Below are positions 58,715 to 64,000 of a DNA stretch of 64,000 nt, piece after piece; within the stretch, counting starts at the first letter, position 1, and the number at the start of each line of letters is the position of its first letter. The notes beneath the pieces were generated by a model, which was given only the letters and a program-made list of their open reading frames with translations, had not been told where the DNA came from and did not search any database. The DNA is from Cryobacterium soli. GTDB lineage: Bacteria > Actinomycetota > Actinomycetes > Actinomycetales > Microbacteriaceae. Location: positions 930,001-994,000 of the forward strand of contig NZ_CP030033.1 in NCBI RefSeq assembly GCF_003611035.1, written 5' to 3'. A program made the translations under genes and the position numbers.

Positions 58715-61041
58715 CGGAGCACGCCCTGCTTGGCGGCGCGCTTGGAGACGACGGGCTTGACGAACGGTCCGGTGACCAGTTCCACGTCGCTGGGCAGTTC
58801 GCCCACGACGTGACCGTGGTAGATCACGGCCCGCCAGTCCAGGGTGGGCTCAGCCGGTTGCGGCAGGGCCACCTGGGCGCCCTTGCGGCGCGGGGCCCGT
58901 TCGATGAACATCCACTGGGTCAGGCCCAGCCAGACGTCCACGATCGAGTTCCAGATGCCGATGTAGGTGAGGATCGCGGTGCTGGCGAGCAGGGCGTTGA
59001 ACCCGGCGAACGCGGCGTTGCCCCAGTTCTCGTTGGAGACATCCCGCCACAGGGTGAGGGCGGAGAAGGCGACGATGAGGAACGGCACCACCACGAACAG
59101 GAGCGGGGCGGCCGTGCGGTTGCGCACCTTGGGGGTGCGGGCGAACGGGATCTTCTTGCTGGTCACGGCCTGCTGCAGCGACTTGAGCACCCCGGCGAGG
59201 TTCACCGGCAGCAGGATGAGGTTGAACCCGTAGATGCGGAAGATGTCGCTGAACTTGTACCCGCAGTAGCGCAGGTCGCTGCCCATGGCCAGGAAGTACG
59301 GCAGGGCGGCGAGCACCACGACCGGGCTGAGCAGCCGGCTGTCGTACGGGTAGGCGAGCAGGAAGATCAGGCCGAAGCTGGCCCAGGCGATGCTGGTCAT
59401 GTAGTTCACCCGCAGCGCCAGTTCGATCAGGCTGATCGGGTGGCCCTGACGGCGGCGTTCGCGCATCTGGCGCCACAGCTTGGGCAGGATGAGCAGACCA
59501 CCGTTGGCCCAGCGGCGGCGTTGCACGATGAGCGAACCGAAGTCGGGCGGGGTGGCGCTGTAGGAGAGGCGTTCGGGGTAGTTCACCAGCGACCAGCCGT
59601 GCGTGCCCAGGTCGATGCTGGACTCGGTGTCCTCGATCACGGTGCGGTCCTGCACGTAGCGGCGCACCTCGAAGCCGCCCACGGTCTCGACCTCGACGAT
59701 GTCTTCGAGGGCCACCTTGCGGATCACCGCGTTGGCGCCCACCCAGAAGGTGGCGCCGTAGTACGACATGCCCTGGTGCAGAATGTGCTGGATGTCGGTG
59801 GTGGCGCCGGCGAGGCGTTCGATGCGGGTGGGGGCGCCGCGGAACGAGGAGTACGGCGTCTGGGTGACGGCAACGCGGGCGTTGTCGGGCTGCTCGAGGA
59901 AGTAGACCAGGCGCAGGCAGTAGTCGCGCAGCAGCAGCGAGTCGGCGTCGAGGGTGAGCAGGTACTCGGAGTCGCGCACCACGTAGTCGGCGGGGGCGTC
60001 GTCCTCGACCGGGCGGAGGATGGTGCCGTCGGGTCCGTCTTCGCGCTGGAACCGGCGACCCATCAGGCCGATGTAGGCGTTGAGGTTCATGGCCTTGTTG
60101 GCCTCGTGCGAGAGCGACGAGAACAGTTTGCGTTCGAAGGTGTCCAGCTCGGCGGAGAACGTCCAGAGCAGCCGGCGGTGCAGCTCGAGCATCCGGGCGG
60201 CGGCGGGGGCGGTGCCCTCCTTCGCGGCGGCGGCCAGCGCGGCTCCGGTGAGGGAGAGTTCGGCGGCGAGACCGCCGAGCACCTGCTCGACGAAGAAGGT
60301 GTCGACGTGGTCGTCGATGGTCTCGGAGGAGGCCATCGCCTGCAGCCAACGGGCGGCCCACTGGTAGTTGTCGGCCAGGCGCTGCACGGCCCGTTCGGTG
60401 GGCTGGTCGTTGCCGGCCAGTTCCAGCTCGCAGATGAGCAGCTCTTCGGTGAACCGGGCCTTGGGTTCGGCCAGGGCCCGTTCGATGTCGCGGGCGATGC
60501 TGCGGGAGACCTGCAGCTGCGCGGCCACGGCCGGGTCGGTGGGGTGGGGCGGGTCATCCAGCAGCAGCACGATGCGCAGGTCGGGGTACTCCTGCAACGC
60601 CGCCGACCACAGGGTGCCGCGCACCACGCCGGGCTCCTCGCTGTAGGAGGGCACCAGCACCGTGAGCGAGCCGTGGTGGGTGGCGAAGTGGCTGTCCAGC
60701 TCGGCGCGGGGCACCCGCACGTGGTCGCGGAAGCGTTGCAGCGCGCCCTGCCGGGCGATGAGGTACATCAGCGCGGAGAAGGTGAGGAAGCTCACCACGA
60801 CCCAGTACGAGACGGCTTCGGTGGTGAACCGGAAGCTCTCGGTACCGTTGTTGAGGAACTGGCGGAGGATCGTGTAGATGACGTAACCGAACCAGGCCAC
60901 GACGGTGGCGATGATGGCCAGCCGGCCCCAGGTGATCTTGGAATCGCTGGGGATCTCGTGCACGGTGGGGAGCGGCTGAGTGCTGCGTTCGGCACCGAGC
61001 TGGCGTTTGCGGGCAGGCGAAGCTAGGGACTTCGTAGGCAC
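58711..61041 (-). CDS. Family 2 membrane glycosyltransferase (cellulose/poly-GlcNAc synthase-like)
   Basis: A 776-residue processive glycosyltransferase. N-terminal spans (LAIIATVVAWFGYVIYTILR, VSYWVVVSFLTFSALMYLIA) precede the GT2 domain with LLLDDPP, the DAD motif TLDADSLLL, the ED base TVIEDTESS and QxxRW as VQRRRWANGG. C-terminal spans follow. The final 60 residues (TLDWRAVIYHGHVVGEL) may form a small regulatory domain. It elongates and exports a beta-linked polysaccharide at the cell membrane. It is coupled to the GH18 gene. A long reading frame on the other strand is a codon-bias shadow. Confidence 0.87.
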   Translation of the reverse strand: MPTKSLASPARKRQLGAERSTQPLPTVHEIPSDSKITWGRLAIIATVVAWFGYVIYTILRQFLNNGTESFRFTTEAVSYWVVVSFLTFSALMYLIARQGALQRFRDHVRVPRAELDSHFATHHGSLTVLVPSYSEEPGVVRGTLWSAALQEYPDLRIVLLLDDPPHPTDPAVAAQLQVSRSIARDIERALAEPKARFTEELLICELELAGNDQPTERAVQRLADNYQWAARWLQAMASSETIDDHVDTFFVEQVLGGLAAELSLTGAALAAAAKEGTAPAAARMLELHRRLLWTFSAELDTFERKLFSSLSHEANKAMNLNAYIGLMGRRFQREDGPDGTILRPVEDDAPADYVVRDSEYLLTLDADSLLLRDYCLRLVYFLEQPDNARVAVTQTPYSSFRGAPTRIERLAGATTDIQHILHQGMSYYGATFWVGANAVIRKVALEDIVEVETVGGFEVRRYVQDRTVIEDTESSIDLGTHGWSLVNYPERLSYSATPPDFGSLIVQRRRWANGGLLILPKLWRQMRERRRQGHPISLIELALRVNYMTSIAWASFGLIFLLAYPYDSRLLSPVVVLAALPYFLAMGSDLRYCGYKFSDIFRIYGFNLILLPVNLAGVLKSLQQAVTSKKIPFARTPKVRNRTAAPLLFVVVPFLIVAFSALTLWRDVSNENWGNAAFAGFNALLASTAILTYIGIWNSIVDVWLGLTQWMFIERAPRRKGAQVALPQPAEPTLDWRAVIYHGHVVGELPSDVELVTGPFVKPVVSKRAAKQGVLR

Positions 61042-61797
61042 AGTAATTACATCCTTGGGGTAGGGCCAGGGATCTCGTTGGATCGACGGTCGAGAGTTTC
61101 GGGTTCTCGGAGAGACCAGGTAGCAACGAAATGCGGGGGACGCGGAAATGTCGGAAGGCTTCGTGGTGCACCCAGTGCCGCTCTAGGAAGCGGGGGGCTG
61201 GGGAACTGCGGGAGGGAGAAGCGCACCCTTCGGGTGGTGCGACGGCAATCTGACGCGCGGGCTTCGGGGCCCGGTGGGTGACCGGGCTTCGGGGCCCGGC
61301 CGGTGATGCGGATGCTGGGTGCTGCGGGTTGAACCGGGCCGGAGCCCGAAAGGAGTGGAGCACGTCGGGTGGTGCACTTCGGTGTGGATCACGGGCCGGG
61401 TTGGGCCCGTTGGCGTGCGGTGGTCGGTGGAGCCGGGTGGACTCTGCCGACATTCAAAACCTAGAACAATCTCGGCGGCGACAGAAGACCCCTCCCCCGG
61501 GGGCTCCCCGGATGGGGTCTGGGCCGGGTGCCCGCCCACTTCCGCGCCAGCACTGGCATCCGCGCGCGGAACCCGGGCGCTCTTGCGTCCGGCTTGCGGG
61601 GGTCTTGCGGCAATCTTGCGCAAACCTTGCGCTGAAACCACCTGTTTTGGCGCGCCGCTGGCGAGCCGTCCACTAGGGCTGTGCGCCTTAAACGGGGGGT
61701 CAGGAGGGTGCCGGGCGGCGCATCCGGCACACAAAAAAAGAACCGCACGCCGTCACCCGAAGGTGGCGGCGTGCGGTTCTTCAGCAGCGCTCTGCGC
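61042..61797. other. 756-base intergenic region
   Basis: No credible gene; long frames on both strands reflect high GC. It contains a 17-bp direct repeat (CGGGCTTCGGGGCCCGG at 61258-61274 and 61283-61299, 25-bp period) and the promoter region of the GT2/GH18 operon. The der terminator (61738-61781) closes it. Confidence 0.5.
61738..61781 (-). terminator. Rho-independent terminator of der
   Basis: AAGAACCGCACGCCG (61738-61752) pairs with CGGCGTGCGGTTCTT (61767-61781). Read on the minus strand, a run of seven or more T follows (from 61738 leftward). It lies 17 bases past the der stop. Confidence 0.92.
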
Positions 61798-63318
61798 TTA
61801 GCGCTTGCGCTTCTCGCGCACGCGCATGCTGATGTTGATCGGGCTGCCGGCGAAGCCGTAGACCTCGCGCAGGCGACGCTGGATGAACCGGCGGTAGCCC
61901 GGGTCGAGGAACCCGGTGGTGAAGATCACGAAGGTCGGCGGGCGGCTGGAAGCCTGGGTGCCGAACAGGATGCGCGGCTGCTTGCCGCTGCGCACGGGGT
62001 GCGGGTGCTCCGCGGCCAGCTCGGCGAGGAACGCGTTGAACTTGCCGGTGGCGACGCGGGTGTCCCACGACTCGAGCGCGAGCTCGAGGGCCGGAACCAG
62101 CTTCTCCATGTGACGGCCGGTCTTGGCGGAGATGTTCACGCGCGGGGCCCAGGCCACGTGGGCCAGGTCCTGCTCGATCTCCCGCTCGAGGTAGCGGCGG
62201 CGGTCGTCGTCGATCTGGTCCCACTTGTTGAAGGCGAGAACCAGGGCACGGCCGGATTCGAGCACCAGGTCGATGACGCGCACGTCCTGCTCGCTGATGA
62301 CCTCGGTGACGTCGATGAGCACGACGGCCACTTCGGCCTTCTCCAGCGCGGCGCTTGTGCGCAGCGATGCGTAGAAGTCGGCGCCCTGGGACAGGTGCAC
62401 GCGACGGCGGATGCCGGCGGTGTCGACGAAGCGCCAGACCTTGCCGCCGAGCTCGACCTGCTCGTCGACAGGGTCGCGGGTGGTGCCGGCCAGCGAGTTG
62501 ACGACAACGCGCTCTTCGCCGACGACCTTGTTCAGCAGGCTGGACTTGCCCACGTTCGGGCGGCCCAGGATCGCGACGCGACGCGGTCCGCCGACTTCCT
62601 GCTTGGCGACGTTGGAGATCTCGGGGAGCTCTTCGAGGATCGCGTCGAGCAGGTCGGCCACACCGCGGCCGTGCAGCGCGGAGACCGGCCAGGGCTGGCC
62701 GAGGCCGAGCGCCCAGAGGCTGGCCGCTTCGGGCTCCTGGCGGATGTCGTCGACCTTGTTGGCGATGAGGAAGACGGGCTTGCCGCTGCGGCGGAGCAGC
62801 TTGACGACGGCCTCGTCGGTGGAGGTGGGGCCCACGTTGGAGTCGACGACGAACATGACGACGTCGCACAGCTCGATGGCCAGTTCGGCCTGCATGGCGA
62901 CGGACGCGTCGATGCCCTTGGCGTCGGGCTCCCAGCCGCCGGTGTCGACGAGGCTGAAGCGGCGTTCGTGCCATTCGCCCTTGTAGGTGACCCGGTCACG
63001 GGTCACGCCGGGGGTGTCCTCCACGACGGCCTCGCGGCGGCCGAGGATGCGGTTCACGAGCGCGGACTTGCCCACGTTGGGGCGGCCGACGATCGCGATG
63101 ACCGGCAGGGCCGGCAGGTACGTGATGGCGTCGGGGTCGTCGGAGACGTGGTCGAGAACGTCGAAGTCCTCGTCGTCGAGGTCGTACTCGTTCAGACCGG
63201 TGCGCAGCGCGGTGGCGCGCTGCGAGATGAGTGCGTCGTCCTCGTCGAGGTCGGTCAGGCGCGATGCGATTTCCGGGTCGAGCTCGGGGATCGTCGTGTC
63301 GTCGAATTGATTAGTCAT
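61798..63318 (-). CDS. der: Ribosome biogenesis GTPase Der (EngA)
   Basis: A 506-residue protein with two GTPase domains in tandem, the hallmark of Der, needed for maturation of the 50S ribosomal subunit. The first G1 motif is [13 protein letters not shown] (about 78), with DTGG and NKVD later. The second is [13 protein letters not shown] (about 250), with DTAG and FNKWD. A KH-like C-terminal domain ends in a basic tail. The first 70 residues are an acidic extension found in actinobacterial Der proteins. The ATG overlaps the cmk stop by four bases, the usual cmk-der arrangement. Confidence 0.97.
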   Translation of the reverse strand: MTNQFDDTTIPELDPEIASRLTDLDEDDALISQRATALRTGLNEYDLDDEDFDVLDHVSDDPDAITYLPALPVIAIVGRPNVGKSALVNRILGRREAVVEDTPGVTRDRVTYKGEWHERRFSLVDTGGWEPDAKGIDASVAMQAELAIELCDVVMFVVDSNVGPTSTDEAVVKLLRRSGKPVFLIANKVDDIRQEPEAASLWALGLGQPWPVSALHGRGVADLLDAILEELPEISNVAKQEVGGPRRVAILGRPNVGKSSLLNKVVGEERVVVNSLAGTTRDPVDEQVELGGKVWRFVDTAGIRRRVHLSQGADFYASLRTSAALEKAEVAVVLIDVTEVISEQDVRVIDLVLESGRALVLAFNKWDQIDDDRRRYLEREIEQDLAHVAWAPRVNISAKTGRHMEKLVPALELALESWDTRVATGKFNAFLAELAAEHPHPVRSGKQPRILFGTQASSRPPTFVIFTTGFLDPGYRRFIQRRLREVYGFAGSPINISMRVREKRKR

Positions 63319-63998
63319 TGCGAGTTCCTCGCGGTATTGATGACCTCTACAACCGCGTCAATGGTCTGGTCGAAGTCGAGATGGGTGGAGTCGACGGTGG
63401 TCACACCGTCTGCGGCGCTCATGAATTCCACTACCTGGGAGTCGGCGCGATCCCTCGATCGCAACTGTTCCGCCACGGTGTGGGCCGATTGGGTTGATAT
63501 TTCCGCAGAGCGCCTAGCCATTCTAGCCTCTTCGGTCGCTGTGAGTAGAATGCGCACCTCAGCTTCCGGTGCCACGACGGTGGTGATGTCGCGGCCTTCG
63601 ACCACCACACCGGGCTGCGGAACGGCCCGGGCGATCGTGCGGAACAGCTCGGTGAGGTGCGTGCGCACCGCGGGGACCCGGGCGATGGCGCTGACCACGG
63701 CCGAGATCTGCGGCTCCCGGATGGCGTCGGTGACGTCGGTCTGACCCACCCGCACGAAGTAGGCATCCGGTTCGGTGCCGATCGTGTAGTCGAAGGTGTC
63801 GAGGGCGCCGGCGACGGCATCCGCGTCTTGCGCGTCGATGTTCTGCGCCAGCACGTGCCAGGCGAGGGCCCGGTAGGCCGCACCGGTGTCGAGGTAACCG
63901 TAGCCGAGCTTGCGGGCCACGGCACGGCTCACGCTGGACTTGCCGCTGCCGGCGGGCCCGTCAATCGCGACGAACAGGGGGTAGGAGTGCTTGCTCAA
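63315..63998 (-). CDS. cmk: Cytidylate kinase
   Basis: A 227-residue kinase that phosphorylates CMP and dCMP with ATP. The P-loop is [15 protein letters not shown] (residues 12-26), then [12 protein letters not shown] of the CMP site, and [11 protein letters not shown] with the conserved Arg-Asp, then [10 protein letters not shown] of the lid. The start used is TTG at 63998, two bases from the window end; the family N-terminus is complete there, but an upstream start outside the window cannot be excluded. It is coupled to der. Confidence 0.95.
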   Translation of the reverse strand: MSKHSYPLFVAIDGPAGSGKSSVSRAVARKLGYGYLDTGAAYRALAWHVLAQNIDAQDADAVAGALDTFDYTIGTEPDAYFVRVGQTDVTDAIREPQISAVVSAIARVPAVRTHLTELFRTIARAVPQPGVVVEGRDITTVVAPEAEVRILLTATEEARMARRSAEISTQSAHTVAEQLRSRDRADSQVVEFMSAADGVTTVDSTHLDFDQTIDAVVEVINTARNSQ

Positions 63999-64000
63999 AC

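Noticed and set aside
57017..58813. 598-codon open frame on the plus strand opposite the GH18 gene
   Set aside because: It mirrors codon structure of the GH18 gene in high-GC DNA; the GH18 frame has a catalytic motif, membrane span and binding modules, while the opposite frame is Gly/Val/Arg/His-rich without any domain.
58810..61026. 738-codon open frame opposite the GT2 gene
   Set aside because: Low-complexity Gly/Val/His/Gln text and no ribosome binding site; the GT2 frame has all family motifs.
61681..63744. 687-codon open frame opposite der and cmk
   Set aside because: Antisense shadow of two certain housekeeping genes.

Overview
The window looks like a piece of chromosome from a high-GC actinobacterium, most likely of the Microbacteriaceae (Cryobacterium-like). 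That placement is inferred from the GC content, GTG/TTG starts, the cmk-der pair, the actinobacterial regulator families and short intergenic repeats; no rRNA is present to fix it. The only RNA gene is a tRNA-Pro(GGG) at 55978-56054 on the minus strand.

Region by region. 49-6124 is a sugar operon reading right: ROK kinase, ribose-type permease, YhfX-like PLP enzyme, single-domain ABC ATPase, SIS isomerase, and phosphotriesterase-family hydrolase. It faces a LacI-type regulator (6190-7428, minus) whose helix-turn-helix appears scrambled by two compensating frameshifts. 7278-19645 is accessory DNA with stress and redox genes: aldo/keto reductases, a TetR regulon with two near-identical operators, an MmyB-type regulator beside a 39-bp dyad, an AlkC-type glycosylase, two LtrA proteins and a short-chain dehydrogenase remnant. 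It ends in a deleted integrase plus an excisionase. 19943-29375 is a second sugar system: a divergent ROK repressor, then two TIM-barrel isomerases, two Gfo/Idh/MocA dehydrogenases and a complete binding protein/ATPase/permease transporter. This resembles 3-keto-sugar routes such as levoglucosan use. 30176-34736 holds an AcoR-like regulator and an amidohydrolase/DUF59/alcohol dehydrogenase operon of the kind that accompanies propane/acetone monooxygenases, but no monooxygenase.

34942-56015 is an integrated element bounded by a perfect 35-bp direct repeat of the tRNA-Pro 3' half. It carries integrase and excisionase at the tRNA end, a VirD4/TraG coupling protein, an SSB-like protein, DprA and HsdS remnants, and several unknown genes. 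Its defence-like block at 45828-54111 consists of a UvrD-like helicase, an OLD-family ATPase/TOPRIM nuclease (a Gabija-like pair) and a 1226-residue protein with helical repeats and a PIN-like domain. A related att-like left end near 7278 and the deleted integrase near 19000 suggest repeated integration of the same element family.

56055-64000 is ordinary core sequence: a small membrane protein, a GH18 chitinase-like/GT2 synthase pair probably acting on an exported polysaccharide, the GTPase der and cytidylate kinase cmk. I judge the OLD/UvrD/TPR-PIN block and the YhfX-phosphotriesterase sugar operon to be the least explained and most interesting systems here.
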